34,898 nucleotides of DNA from Pseudomonas sp. GM21 (GCF_000282215.1 NZ_AKJS01000100.1:1-34898); one strand, 5' to 3'; positions 15,788 to 23,872 are shown, numbered from the stretch's first letter. Notes: a model not told the origin generated them from the letters alone. Made by a program: numbers and translations.

Positions 15788-16681
15788 TCAAACCATCTCG
15801 TCCCGAATCCACTCAATCACTGACATCCGCTTCGGCACCCAACCCAGCAACTCACGCGCCTTTTTCCCCCGCACCCGGCTATTGGAACCCAAACCATAGT
15901 TGGCCATTTCGTACCCCCACTCGGCTTCGGCATCTTTCAACGGCCAGTCTTGCGGCGCGTCCAACTCCAGCGCCTGGGCAATGGCAGTGGTCATGTCGAT
16001 GAACGACGCTTCGCCGCTTTCGACGAAGTAGAACGTGCCGGGCAGGTTTTTGGTCAGCGCCAACAAGTACAGGGACACCACGTCTTCGATGTGCACGTTG
16101 GACCAGATGTTCTGCCCCGGACCGACATGCCGGACCACGCCACTTTTACGCGCCTGTTTGAGCAAGCGTGGCAGTTGCACGCTGTCGCGGTTGACGCCCA
16201 GGCTGTGGCCGTAGATCAGGGTGTTGCAGATCACGGCCGAATTCACGCCGTCTTTCGCTGCTGCGAGGATCAGGTTGTCGATGGCCACGCGAGCGGCCTT
16301 GTCGACGGTCGGTTCCGGCAGCTTGTCTTCGAAATAGATAACGTCGCTGGTTTTTCCGCCCGAGGCATCGCCGACGATGCTCGAACCGCTGGTGTGCAGG
16401 AACACTTTGTTGGAGCCGCGCAAGGCACTGAGCAAGGCTTCCACCGCGCCGCGATGGTCGCTGCTGGCGGCGTTGATCACCGCATCGGCAGCGCGAGCCT
16501 GTTCGGCCAGCAGTGCGCTGTCGTCGAGCGTGCCGATCACCGGGGTGATGCCCAACGCGCTCAGTTCATCGGCTTGTTCCTGGCTGCGAACGAGGCCGGT
16601 GACCTTGTGGCCCGCCCGGATCAGGCCGGTGGAGATGGAGCCGCCGATGAAACCCGCTGCGCCGGTTACGAATACGTTCAT
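15788..16681 (-). CDS. NAD(P)-dependent SDR/epimerase-family oxidoreductase
   Basis: A 297-residue protein of the extended short-chain dehydrogenase/epimerase type. The N-terminal NAD(P)-binding motif is VTGAAGFIGGSI, followed by VTGLVRSQEQADEL and DAVINAASSD at the expected Rossmann positions. The catalytic Tyr-x3-Lys is not clear at its usual place, so atypical chemistry or an NmrA-like or redox-sensing role is possible. The frame extends to 16759, but the ATG at 16681 has GGGAG upstream and begins directly at the first beta strand (MNVFVTG). It follows a LysR regulator on the same strand after about 100 bases; that regulator and the nearby mdaB suggest a shared stress or quinone theme, which is only a guess. 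Confidence 0.86.
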   Translation of the reverse strand: MNVFVTGAAGFIGGSISTGLIRAGHKVTGLVRSQEQADELSALGITPVIGTLDDSALLAEQARAADAVINAASSDHRGAVEALLSALRGSNKVFLHTSGSSIVGDASGGKTSDVIYFEDKLPEPTVDKAARVAIDNLILAAAKDGVNSAVICNTLIYGHSLGVNRDSVQLPRLLKQARKSGVVRHVGPGQNIWSNVHIEDVVSLYLLALTKNLPGTFYFVESGEASFIDMTTAIAQALELDAPQDWPLKDAEAEWGYEMANYGLGSNSRVRGKKARELLGWVPKRMSVIEWIRDEMV

Positions 16682-16784
16682 GGAGAAACTCCCTGCGTGA
16701 ATAAGTGATGCAACGAGTATCGAGGAGTGATCACTGATGAAAAATCCCCTCTGACCCAATTCACTCTTGCGCAGGAATCACGAA

Positions 16785-17696
16785 TCAGCCCTTGAAGTCT
16801 GAATTCGCATAAGCCGCCAGCTTGCCCTGCATGAAGTCCAGAAAGCACTGAATTCGCAGGGCCAGTTGCGAGTTACGGTAGTACACCGCGTTGATCGGCT
16901 GGCGATAGCCGCTGTTGAAGTCCGCCAGCAGCATCTGCAATCGCCCGGCGCGAATGTCGTCGATGGTCATGTAGTGCGACAGGCAGGCAATGCCCTGGCC
17001 TTCCAGCGCCAGATGCCGGATGGTCTCGCCGCTGGAGGCACTGATCGACGCCTCGATCGGCCAGCGATCACCATGCACCGAGCGCAACGGCCATTGGTTA
17101 AGGCCTTCGTTATGGGTAAACCCCAGCAACGCGTGCTCACTTAAATCCGCAACCGCCCGTGGCGTACCCTGTTGTTCAAGATAAGCCGGGCTGGCGACGA
17201 TGTGCAGCGGGCTGCAACCCAAGGAGCGTGCATGCAGGGTCGAGTCGGAAAGCGTGCCAATGCGAATGGCGATGTCGGTGCTTTGCTCCAGCAGATCGAT
17301 GATCAAATCGTTGCTGTTGAGTTCCAGCTGGATGTCCGGGTAGAGCCTGCGGAATTCGTCAATGTACGGCACGATGGCGTGCAGCATGAACGGTGAAGCG
17401 GCGTTGATCCGCAAGCGCCCGGACGGAGTTTGCTGACGTGAGCTGAGGCGCTCTTCGAGTTCGTCCATCTGATCGAGAATCCGCTTGGCGTGCTCGAAGA
17501 AGTACTTGCCCTCCTCGGTCAGGTCCATGCGCCGTGTGGTGCGGTTGATCAGCGTGGTATCGAGCTTCGCCTCCAGCCGTGACAGCGTGCGACTGACCGC
17601 CGAGGGGGTTTGCCCGACCTGTTCGGCCGCCGCGGAAATCGACCCGCACTCAATCACGCAGACGAAAATCTGCAACTCATCGGATCTGGCTTTCAC
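16785..17696 (-). CDS. LysR-family transcriptional regulator
   Basis: A 303-residue LysR-type regulator. The winged helix-turn-helix is at the N terminus (ISAAAEQVGQTPSAVSRTLSRLEAKL, then LINRTTRRMDLTEEGKYF), followed by a coiled linker and the periplasmic-binding-like effector domain (SGRLRINAASPFMLHAIVPYI). The start is a GTG at 17696 with GAGG upstream; no better in-frame ATG precedes the DNA-binding domain. It lies between mdaB and the SDR gene on the same strand, 58 bases after mdaB and about 100 before the SDR gene, rather than divergent from its target as most LysR genes are. It could control both neighbours. Confidence 0.93.
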   Translation of the reverse strand: MKARSDELQIFVCVIECGSISAAAEQVGQTPSAVSRTLSRLEAKLDTTLINRTTRRMDLTEEGKYFFEHAKRILDQMDELEERLSSRQQTPSGRLRINAASPFMLHAIVPYIDEFRRLYPDIQLELNSNDLIIDLLEQSTDIAIRIGTLSDSTLHARSLGCSPLHIVASPAYLEQQGTPRAVADLSEHALLGFTHNEGLNQWPLRSVHGDRWPIEASISASSGETIRHLALEGQGIACLSHYMTIDDIRAGRLQMLLADFNSGYRQPINAVYYRNSQLALRIQCFLDFMQGKLAAYANSDFKG

Positions 17697-17754
17697 AGCG
17701 GCCCCTCATTCAAAAACTGGCTAGATAGTAGCTGGATGCGGGGCAAATGGAACC

Positions 17755-18345
17755 TCACGCGGACAGGCCAAACACCTCGGTCAAATGCTGCTCATAGCGC
17801 GCCACATCGGCTTCGATGTTCGGGCGCTTCATCACGTCCACGCAGAGGAATGTCGGCAACCCGGTCATGCCAAGGAACTCGTTGGCCTTGTGGAACGGGA
17901 AGTACACCGCGTCCACGCCTTTGGCCTCGAAGAAGTCGGTCGGATCGTCGAACGCTTGCTGCGGCGCGTTCCAGGTCAGCGACAACATGTATTGCTTGCC
18001 TTGCACCAGTCCGCCGCTGCCGTACTTCTGCGACGCATCGGAACGGGTGCGGCCATCACTGGCGTAGAGGCTGCCATGACCTTCGGTGAAAACTTCGTCG
18101 ATGTACTTTTTCACGGTCCACGGCGCGCCCATCCACCAGCCCGGCATTTGATAAATGATCACGTCGGCCCACAGAAATTTGGCGACTTCTTCGGCGACGT
18201 CATACCCCTCGTCGATGAAGGTGGCTTTCACATCCAGGCCGCCACGGTCCAATACGCTCAACGCGGCTTCATGCAGGGTGGCGTTGTAGCGGCCGTCAGA
18301 GTGGGCGAATTTTTTGCCGCCATTGAGCAACAGGACTTTTTTCAT
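17755..18345 (-). CDS. mdaB: NADPH:quinone reductase MdaB (modulator of drug activity B)
   Basis: A 196-residue flavodoxin-fold oxidoreductase. It is very close to E. coli MdaB over its whole length, with blocks such as NGGKKFAHSDGRYN, IIYQMPGWWMGAPWTVKKYI, FTEGHGSLYASDGRTRSD and YGSGGLVQGKQYMLSLTWNA. MdaB uses NADPH and FAD for two-electron reduction of quinones, avoiding semiquinone radicals. The frame extends upstream to 18453, but the ATG at 18345 matches the family start (MKKVLLLNG). A ygiN-type gene is divergent across 161 bases; in E. coli these two genes are also neighbours. Confidence 0.93.
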   Translation of the reverse strand: MKKVLLLNGGKKFAHSDGRYNATLHEAALSVLDRGGLDVKATFIDEGYDVAEEVAKFLWADVIIYQMPGWWMGAPWTVKKYIDEVFTEGHGSLYASDGRTRSDASQKYGSGGLVQGKQYMLSLTWNAPQQAFDDPTDFFEAKGVDAVYFPFHKANEFLGMTGLPTFLCVDVMKRPNIEADVARYEQHLTEVFGLSA

Positions 18346-18506
18346 GAGAAATCTCGGAAGGTCAGAAATTGGATGGCGGCAGGTTAGCGATTGGCTTCGC
18401 GCGGAATAAGCCCCGAATGCGCAAAAACCTTTTGACCAATACGCACGAATCAATAGGTGATTGTTGCCATAGACTTGCGCCGATTCTTAATTTGAGGAGG
18501 TTTCTG

Positions 18507-18821
18507 ATGAGTGAATTGCAAGGCTTCATCCTGCACGCCAAGACGCGCCCGGAAAAATCCGACGCCTTCGAAGCGTTTTTCCGCGGCTATGTGAAAGCGA
18601 GCCGCGCCGAGCCCGGGTGCATCGAGTACCACATGCTGCGCGACAAACACGACCCGACGCTGTTTATCTTCTACGAGATCTGGCAGTCCCAGGCCCACTT
18701 GGACGTGCACTCGAACCTGCCGCATATGAAGCACTTTCTCGAACAGCGTGATGAATACCTGGAACGGGACTTCGAAATCCGCGCCATCGACATGCTCAGC
18801 CCGTCGTCCGCTATCCGCTGA
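18507..18821 (+). CDS. ygiN: Putative quinol monooxygenase YgiN-like (antibiotic biosynthesis monooxygenase fold)
   Basis: A 104-residue ABM-domain protein (FILHAKTRPEKSDAFEAFF; PGCIEYHMLRDKHDPTLFIFYEIW; later AHLDVHSNLPHMKHF). Small dimeric enzymes of this type oxidise quinols without cofactors, and E. coli YgiN works on products of MdaB-type quinone reduction. The ATG at 18507 has a strong GAGGAGG just upstream, so the longer in-frame extension to 18369 is unlikely. It is divergent from mdaB and its last bases overlap the end of the convergent exporter gene by 11 bases. A weak promoter (TTGCCA at 18464, 17-base spacer) may serve it. The symbol is by similarity and context. Confidence 0.82.
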   Translation: MSELQGFILHAKTRPEKSDAFEAFFRGYVKASRAEPGCIEYHMLRDKHDPTLFIFYEIWQSQAHLDVHSNLPHMKHFLEQRDEYLERDFEIRAIDMLSPSSAIR

Positions 18822-19575
18822 TCAGCAAGTGGCCGCCGAGCACGCCGAGGCCGATGAGGAACACACGCTTGAACAATGCGGCGCTGATCCGCTGACGCAG
18901 CCATTGGCCCAGCCACATGCCGAGCACTGCCGGAATCAGCGCCAGCAACGACGCGCTCAACTCACCTCCACCCAGGGCGTCGCGCCACCAAAGGCCGGCC
19001 GCCAGCGCCAGGGTCGAAACGGTGAACGACAAGCCCAGCGCCTGCACGAGTTCGTCCTTGCTCAAGCCGAGCGCTTGCAGATAAGGCACGGCCGGAATCA
19101 CAAAGACGCCAGTGGCCGAGGTGATGACGCCTGTCAGCACACCGCACAGCGGACCGAGCCAGCCTTCGGTGCGACCGCCGACGCGCAAGGTTGGCAGGAA
19201 CAAACCACTCAGCGCATAGAGCAACAACGCAGCGCCCAACCCCCGTACCACCCAATGACCTCCGGCCATGCCGATCCAGAGCGTGCCCACGCCGGTGCCG
19301 AAGAAGATGGCCAGCAGCATTGGCCATAGACGCTTGATCAACCCGCGTAAATGTCCACCAAATGCCAATTGCCAGACATTGGTGAGCGTTGCCGGGATGA
19401 TCAACAGCGCGGCAGCCTGCGACGGGGCCATAGCCAGCCCCAGCAGCCCCATGGCGATGGTTGGCAAGCCGAGGCCGATGACCCCTTTGATGATACCGGC
19501 CAGCATGAAGGTGACGATGACCAGCAAAGACAAGGCTAGTCCGAGGTTTTGATAGAACGCGGCGAGTGTATTCAT
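18811..19575 (-). CDS. TauE/SafE-family sulfite/anion exporter
   Basis: A 254-residue integral membrane protein with about seven to eight hydrophobic segments and the TauE/SafE pattern: GIIKGVIGLGLPTIAM near the N terminus and the internal-repeat counterpart GVLTGVITSATGVFVIPAVPYLQ in the middle. The family exports sulfite, sulfoacetate and other small anions, but members are diverse and the cargo here is unknown. The ATG at 19575 has AGGA seven bases upstream. It is divergent from a LysR regulator at 19782, the usual layout for a regulator and its target, and its 3' end overlaps the ygiN-like gene convergently. Confidence 0.9.
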   Translation of the reverse strand: MNTLAAFYQNLGLALSLLVIVTFMLAGIIKGVIGLGLPTIAMGLLGLAMAPSQAAALLIIPATLTNVWQLAFGGHLRGLIKRLWPMLLAIFFGTGVGTLWIGMAGGHWVVRGLGAALLLYALSGLFLPTLRVGGRTEGWLGPLCGVLTGVITSATGVFVIPAVPYLQALGLSKDELVQALGLSFTVSTLALAAGLWWRDALGGGELSASLLALIPAVLGMWLGQWLRQRISAALFKRVFLIGLGVLGGHLLISG

Positions 19576-19615
19576 GGGGCTATCCTGAGCCCGAATCGCC
19601 GGGTTGAAAATCTGC

Positions 19616-19652
19616 CATATACTGAGGCAGCCTCTTTCAAAGCAAGAGGCTG
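19616..19652 (-). promoter_or_regulatory. Candidate exporter promoter overlapped by a 9-bp inverted repeat
   Basis: A perfect inverted repeat CAGCCTCTT / AAGAGGCTG (19628-19636 and 19644-19652, seven-base loop) lies between the exporter and its divergent LysR gene. On the minus strand a -35-like TTGCTT (19640-19645) and -10-like TATATG (19616-19621) are 18 bases apart, so the repeat covers the -35 box. This fits a LysR-type operator controlling the exporter, but no binding data exist here. Confidence 0.4.
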
Positions 19653-19657
19653 AGACT

Positions 19658-19768
19658 TGATCGTTCCCATGCTCTGCGTGGGAATGCAGCCCGTGACGCT
19701 CCGCGTCACTTGCCGAAGCGGACGCATAGTGTCCATTGAGGCATTCCCACGCAGAGCGTGGGAACGAG
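19658..19768. repeat. Four-hairpin palindromic repeat, copy B (inverted relative to copy A)
   Basis: A 111-base element that, read on the minus strand, aligns with the copy at 668-780 through all four hairpins. Hairpins visible on this strand include TGACGCTCCGCGTCA and CCCACGCAGAGCGTGGG, with TGATCGT at one end. It ends 13 bases before the LysR ATG at 19782, so it forms most of that gene's 5' region. Confidence 0.85.
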
Positions 19769-19781
19769 CTTGGGACTAAGC

Positions 19782-20663
19782 ATGCACTTCGACCTGACCG
19801 ACCTGCGCCTCTACCTGAACATCCTCGACAGCGGCAACATCACCGCCGGTGCCGCGCGCAGCCATCTGTCCCTGGCGGCAGCGAGCGCGCGAATCCGTGC
19901 CATGGAGGCTTCGCTCGGCATCGAGTTTTTGCAGCGCGGCCGGCGCGGTGTCACGCCGACCTCGGCGGGCAAAGCCTTGGCGAAACACGCCCGGGCGCTG
20001 CTGCAACAAGCCGAACGCATGCAACAGGACCTGGCCGAATACGCCAAGGGCGTCAAAGGTCAGGTGCGGCTGTTGTGCAATACCACGGCGATCACCGAGT
20101 ACCTGCCGGAGCTGCTCGCCGACTTTCTGCACGAACACCCAAACCTCGACATCGATCTGCAAGAGCTGCCCAGCGCGCGCATCACCCACGCCTTGCGCCA
20201 GGGCGCGGCAGACCTCGGCATCGTATCCGACGCCGTGGACACCGATGACTTGCAGACCCGCGCCTTTCGCGACGATCCGCTGGTGCTGATACTGCCGCGA
20301 GATCACCCGTTGGCCGACAGTGAATCCTTAAGTTTCAGCGACACCCTGCACCACCATTACATAGGACTGAACGCCAACAGCGCCCTCGCGGTGTACCTCG
20401 AAGAACAGGCCCTGCACATCGGCTCACGCCTGCAAATCCGCATCCGCACTGACGGTTTCGAGGGCGTGATGCGCATGGTCGCCCGCGGTGCAGGGATGGC
20501 AATCGTGCCCCTGGCCGCCGTCGAGCGCTGGCCGGGGGAACCACCTTTCAAGTGCAGGGATCTGCAAGAACCTTGGGCGCAACGCAAACTGCTGCTCTGC
20601 GCCCGGGACTTTGAAGCGCTGCCCGGCTATGCGAAGGCCTTGTTACACGCCTTGACCCTTTAG
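19782..20663 (+). CDS. LysR-family transcriptional regulator (divergent from TauE/SafE exporter)
   Basis: A 293-residue LysR regulator. The DNA-binding domain reads LNILDSGNITAGAARSHLSLAAASARIRAME, then GIEFLQRGRRGVTPTSAGKAL; the effector domain starts around GQVRLLCNTTAITEYLPELL. The in-frame ATG at 19782 is preferred over one at 19758, which falls inside the repeat element and would add non-conserved residues. The ribosome-binding site is poor (GGGACTAAGC). It is divergent from the exporter gene and probably regulates it. Confidence 0.92.
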   Translation: MHFDLTDLRLYLNILDSGNITAGAARSHLSLAAASARIRAMEASLGIEFLQRGRRGVTPTSAGKALAKHARALLQQAERMQQDLAEYAKGVKGQVRLLCNTTAITEYLPELLADFLHEHPNLDIDLQELPSARITHALRQGAADLGIVSDAVDTDDLQTRAFRDDPLVLILPRDHPLADSESLSFSDTLHHHYIGLNANSALAVYLEEQALHIGSRLQIRIRTDGFEGVMRMVARGAGMAIVPLAAVERWPGEPPFKCRDLQEPWAQRKLLLCARDFEALPGYAKALLHALTL

Positions 20664-20774
20664 TCGCGGGATCGAGCGTTTCTGGACACCTCGATGTCGA
20701 GTTCAGACAACTGACCGGTGCACGGGCGCTATAGGGTGCGACTTCAGTTCCTGAACCCACTGCCCGGAGTCCAC

Positions 20775-21119
20775 ATGACCGCACCGATTACTGTCCTTCG
20801 CGATACTCATCCACTGCCGGTGCTTGACGCCTGCAAATGGGAAAAACTCGAAGGCGACCCGCACACCGTCAACCTCAACGCCTACACCAGTGAAGACGGC
20901 AGCAAGATCATGGGTACCTGGATCTGCACGCCGGGCAAGTGGTATGTCGAATACGTGAAGTGGGAATACTGCGATTTCCGCGAGGGCTACTGCATCATCA
21001 CCCCCGAAGGAAAGGAGCCGATCCATTTGCGTGCCGGCGACATTTTCGTCATCGAGCCGGGAATGAAAGGCACGTGGGAAGTGGTTGAAACCGTGCGCAA
21101 GTATTTCGTGTTTGCCTGA
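20775..21119 (+). CDS. Small cupin-domain protein (Cupin_3/DUF861-like)
   Basis: A 114-residue single-domain cupin. The block GTWICTPGKWYVEYVKWEYCDFREGYCIITPEG, followed by LRAGDIFVIEPGMKGTWEVVETVRKYFVF, is the Cupin_3 pattern also found in ureidoglycine aminohydrolase and EutQ-like proteins. Canonical metal-binding histidines are few, so catalysis is uncertain; stand-alone members have no known role. The ATG at 20775 has GGAG six bases upstream; the longer frame to 20718 lacks support. It follows the LysR gene in the same direction after 111 bases and could be co-expressed. No purine or ethanolamine genes are nearby. Confidence 0.85.
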   Translation: MTAPITVLRDTHPLPVLDACKWEKLEGDPHTVNLNAYTSEDGSKIMGTWICTPGKWYVEYVKWEYCDFREGYCIITPEGKEPIHLRAGDIFVIEPGMKGTWEVVETVRKYFVFA

Positions 21120-21122
21120 TGC

Positions 21123-21158
21123 AAAAAACCGGGAGATCACACGATGTGATCTCCCGGT
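21123..21158 (-). terminator. Intrinsic terminator, oriented for the leftward mmsA-mmsB transcript
   Basis: A perfect 13-bp stem (ACCGGGAGATCAC / GTGATCTCCCGGT, five-base loop, 21128-21158). Read on the minus strand the stem is followed by a run of six T (21123-21128 on the complement), the classic intrinsic form. On the plus strand there is no T run, though the hairpin also sits four to nine bases after the cupin stop and might help there. It is about 155 bases past the mmsB stop, beyond a REPIN. Confidence 0.8.
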
Positions 21159-21183
21159 AAATGTCTCCAGATAAATGCAGTCA

Positions 21184-21275
21184 CTGTGGGAGCGAGCCTG
21201 CTCGCGAATGCGGTGTGTCATCCAACATCTATGTCGACTGACACACCCTCTTCGCGAGCAGGCTCGCTCCCACAG
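21184..21275. repeat. REPIN: inverted pair of REP elements
   Basis: Two facing REP palindromes downstream of mmsB. The inner sequences GGTGTGTCA and TGACACACC are also perfect inverted repeats, so the whole element can fold into one long stem of about 35 bp with a short interruption. It would be transcribed as part of the mmsAB 3' untranslated region. Confidence 0.9.
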
Positions 21276-21312
21276 GTCTTCATTTCAATGCAGGCTTCTC
21301 GCAGCCGCTCTT

Positions 21313-22200
21313 TTACTGCGGTTTGCGATAGCTATTGATGATCGCCGAGAAGTCCTTGCCCCCTTCCCCGCGCAGGCTCATCGCCTGATACAACTGCTGG
21401 GCCACCGCGCCGAGCACCACCGGTTGGTGCGCCTGACGAGCCGCTTCCGTGGCCAGCCCCAGATCCTTGAGCATCAATTCGGCACCGAAGCCGCCGGTAT
21501 AACCGCGCGAGGCCGGCGCCGTTTCGACGATGCCCGGCCATGGGTTGTACATCTCCGAACTCCAGCAACGCCCGGTGGAACTGTTGATGATCCCGGCCAG
21601 CACAGTCGTGTCGATTCCCAGAGCATCACCCAGCGCCATGGCTTCGCTGACGCCAACCATGGAAATCCCCAACAGCAGGTTGTTGCAGATCTTGGCGATT
21701 TGCCCGGTACCGACTTCACCGCAATGGACGATGTTGCGGCCCATATGCGCCAACACCGGTTGCAGGGTGGCGAACAGTTCCGGGGTGGCGCCGACCATAA
21801 ACGTCAGCGTGCCGGCGGCTGCACCGCCGGTGCCGCCAGAGACTGGCGCATCGGCCATGGCCACGCCTTGTTTGGCAGCGGCGGCGGCAACATCGCGTGC
21901 GGTCTGTGGATCAATGGTGCTGCAATCCACGGCCGGTACACCTTGGCCGATACCGGCGAGAACGCCGTCTTCACCCAGCCACACGCTGCGCACATGTACA
22001 GCGGCCGGGAGCATAGTGATCACCAGTTCCGCGCCTTGTGCCGCTTCACGGGCCGAAGCGCTGATGCTGCCGCCCAGTTGCTCAAGCTCTGCCAGCACGG
22101 TTTTATTCAGGTCGACCAGACGCAAGGCGTGACCCGCCTTGATCAGGTTGCGCGCCATCGGGGCGCCCATGTTGCCGAGACCGATAAAAGCGATTTTCAT
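21313..22200 (-). CDS. mmsB: 3-hydroxyisobutyrate dehydrogenase
   Basis: A 295-residue enzyme oxidising 3-hydroxyisobutyrate to methylmalonate semialdehyde with NAD in valine catabolism. The Rossmann motif IGLGNMGAPMARNL is at the N terminus. The substrate-binding block DAPVSGGTGGAAAGTL is at about 117-132, and the catalytic lysine is K170 in GQIAKICNNLLLG. The C-terminal helical domain is complete. The ATG at 22200 has AAGGAG six bases upstream. It starts ten bases after the mmsA stop, so the two genes form an operon in pathway order, with the next enzyme (MmsA) encoded first. Confidence 0.95.
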   Translation of the reverse strand: MKIAFIGLGNMGAPMARNLIKAGHALRLVDLNKTVLAELEQLGGSISASAREAAQGAELVITMLPAAVHVRSVWLGEDGVLAGIGQGVPAVDCSTIDPQTARDVAAAAAKQGVAMADAPVSGGTGGAAAGTLTFMVGATPELFATLQPVLAHMGRNIVHCGEVGTGQIAKICNNLLLGISMVGVSEAMALGDALGIDTTVLAGIINSSTGRCWSSEMYNPWPGIVETAPASRGYTGGFGAELMLKDLGLATEAARQAHQPVVLGAVAQQLYQAMSLRGEGGKDFSAIINSYRKPQ

Positions 22201-22210
22201 GTCCGGCTCC

Positions 22211-23737
22211 TTAACGCAAGTTGATGGTGGTGTTCACACCGTCGTTGACGCTGTCGTCATCGAACCAGCGACTGGTGACGGTCTTGGTCTGAGTGTAGAA
22301 CTGCACCACTTGCTTGCCATACGGGCCGAGGTCGCCGAGCTTGGAGCCGCGCGAACCGGTGAAACTGAAGAACGGGACTGGCACAGGAATCGGGATGTTG
22401 ATGCCAACCTGACCGACGTCGATTTCGTTCTGGAATTTGCGCGCCGCCGCACCGCTCTGGGTGAACAGGCCGGTACCGTTGCCGAACGGGTTGGCGTTGA
22501 CCAGCGCAATCGCTTCGTCGAGCGTATTCACTTCCAGCACCACCAGCACCGGGCCGAAGATTTCCTGGGTGTAGATCTGCATGTCGGTGGTCACGCCGGA
22601 GAACAAGGTCGGGCCGACAAAGTTACCCTTCTCGTAACCTGGAACCGTGATCTCGCGACCGTCCAGCTCCAGTTTGGCGCCTTCCTTGATGCCGCTTTCG
22701 ATCAGATCGAGAATGCGCGCCTTGGCTTTTTTCGAGATCACCGGGCCGACATCGGTGCCTGGCTCGCTGCCGGCATTCACGGTCAGTTTCTGCGCCAGCG
22801 CTTTCAAGTCCGGCAGCCATTGCTTGGCCGCGCCCACCAATACCACCACGGAGGTGGCCATGCAGCGTTGACCCGCTGCGCCAAAACCGGCGCCGACCAG
22901 GGCATTCAGCGCTTGTTCGCGATTGGCATCCGGCAGCACCACGGCGTGGTTCTTCGCGCCCATCATCGATTGCACGCGCTTGCCGTGCTTGCCGGCCAGG
23001 TCGTAGACGTGAGTACCGACGGCGGTCGAGCCGACGAAGGAAACCGCCCTGATGTCTTTGTGCGTGCAGAGTGCGTCAACCACTTCCTTGCCGCCATGCA
23101 CGACGTTAAGGACGCCCGCCGGAACGCCGGCCTCGATGGCCAGTTCCACCAGGAGCATGGTCGACATCGGGTCCTGTTCGGACGGTTTGAGCACGAAGGT
23201 GTTGCCGCAGGCGATAGCCATGGGGAACATCCACAGCGGAATCATCGCCGGGAAGTTGAACGGGGTGATGCCCGCGCACACGCCGATGGGCTGACGCAGC
23301 GTGTAGGTGTCGACACCGCCGGCCACGTTCTCGGCAAACTCGCCCATTTGCAGGCTGCCGATGGAGCAGGCGTGCTCGACCACTTCCAGGCCACGGAAAA
23401 TGTCGCCTTCAGCGTCGGCGATGGTTTTGCCCTGTTCGGCACTCAGCACCACGGCGATACGCTTGGAGTGTTCACGAATCAGCGCCTGGAGCTTGAGCAT
23501 GATGCGCATCCGCGCGCCGATCGGCGTCAGCTTCCAGGTCTGGAAGGCACGATGGGCAGCGCTGATCGCGGCGTCGACTTCTTCGGTGGTCGCAAACGGC
23601 ACCTTGGCCAACACTTGCTGAGTCGCCGGGTTGACGATGTCATGCCACTCGGTGGACTTGGATTCGACCCACTGGCCGTCGATCAACAGCTTGACCTTCT
23701 GCGCGGTGGTTTCGTTAGGCGTGAGCGATGCGTTCAT
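22211..23737 (-). CDS. mmsA: CoA-acylating methylmalonate-semialdehyde dehydrogenase
   Basis: A 508-residue aldehyde dehydrogenase superfamily member that converts methylmalonate semialdehyde to propionyl-CoA, last of the valine-specific steps. N161 in [15 protein letters not shown] and the catalytic C292 in GQRCMATSV are present. The usual ELGGKN glutamate is replaced by MGAKNHAVV, the normal state for this CoA-dependent subgroup, which does not need the hydrolytic general base. The ATG at 23737 has GGAG seven bases upstream. It forms an operon with mmsB and is divergent from a LysR regulator. Confidence 0.95.
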   Translation of the reverse strand: MNASLTPNETTAQKVKLLIDGQWVESKSTEWHDIVNPATQQVLAKVPFATTEEVDAAISAAHRAFQTWKLTPIGARMRIMLKLQALIREHSKRIAVVLSAEQGKTIADAEGDIFRGLEVVEHACSIGSLQMGEFAENVAGGVDTYTLRQPIGVCAGITPFNFPAMIPLWMFPMAIACGNTFVLKPSEQDPMSTMLLVELAIEAGVPAGVLNVVHGGKEVVDALCTHKDIRAVSFVGSTAVGTHVYDLAGKHGKRVQSMMGAKNHAVVLPDANREQALNALVGAGFGAAGQRCMATSVVVLVGAAKQWLPDLKALAQKLTVNAGSEPGTDVGPVISKKAKARILDLIESGIKEGAKLELDGREITVPGYEKGNFVGPTLFSGVTTDMQIYTQEIFGPVLVVLEVNTLDEAIALVNANPFGNGTGLFTQSGAAARKFQNEIDVGQVGINIPIPVPVPFFSFTGSRGSKLGDLGPYGKQVVQFYTQTKTVTSRWFDDDSVNDGVNTTINLR

Positions 23738-23772
23738 GTGGGTCTCCGGATGCTTGTTTTTATCTTGGGAGC

Positions 23773-23793
23773 CAAGGCGAGAAAGTCGCCTTG
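23773..23793. promoter_or_regulatory. 8-bp inverted repeat upstream of mmsA
   Basis: CAAGGCGA and TCGCCTTG are perfect inverted repeats with a five-base loop, about 36 bases upstream of the mmsA ATG. It would lie in the 5' leader of the mmsA message and could be an operator or a leader hairpin. Confidence 0.4.
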
Positions 23794-23836
23794 TGATGAG
23801 ACGTGTGTTGCGAATTGGTTATGGGGCTGTTTTTGG

Positions 23837-23872
23837 AGTATAGATGTGCAAACTTCTAATAAGAACGCACAT
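23837..23872. promoter_or_regulatory. Candidate divergent mmsA/LysR promoter with nested palindrome
   Basis: ATGTGC (23844-23849) and GCACAT (23867-23872) are inverted arms 17 bases apart, and inside them TTCT-AATA-AGAA (23854-23865) is a second palindrome. On the minus strand a -10-like TATACT (23837-23842) would serve mmsA, with the palindrome over its spacer and -35. On the plus strand TTGGTT (23815) and TATAGA (23839) at 18-base spacing could serve the LysR gene. This is a good candidate LysR operator governing both directions. Confidence 0.45.

Noticed and set aside
18432..18453. TTGA...TCAA arms in the mdaB/ygiN divergent region as a regulator site
   Set aside because: Only four bases per arm match and the inner bases do not pair, so it is within chance expectation.
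20690..20701. CTCGATGTCGAG palindrome between the LysR gene and the cupin gene
   Set aside because: Short, unsupported by a nearby promoter, and frequent by chance in GC-rich DNA.
22211..23737. MmsA lacking the ELGGKN glutamate, first suspected as an inactivating change
   Set aside because: Loss of this general base is normal in CoA-acylating methylmalonate-semialdehyde dehydrogenases; the catalytic cysteine is present.
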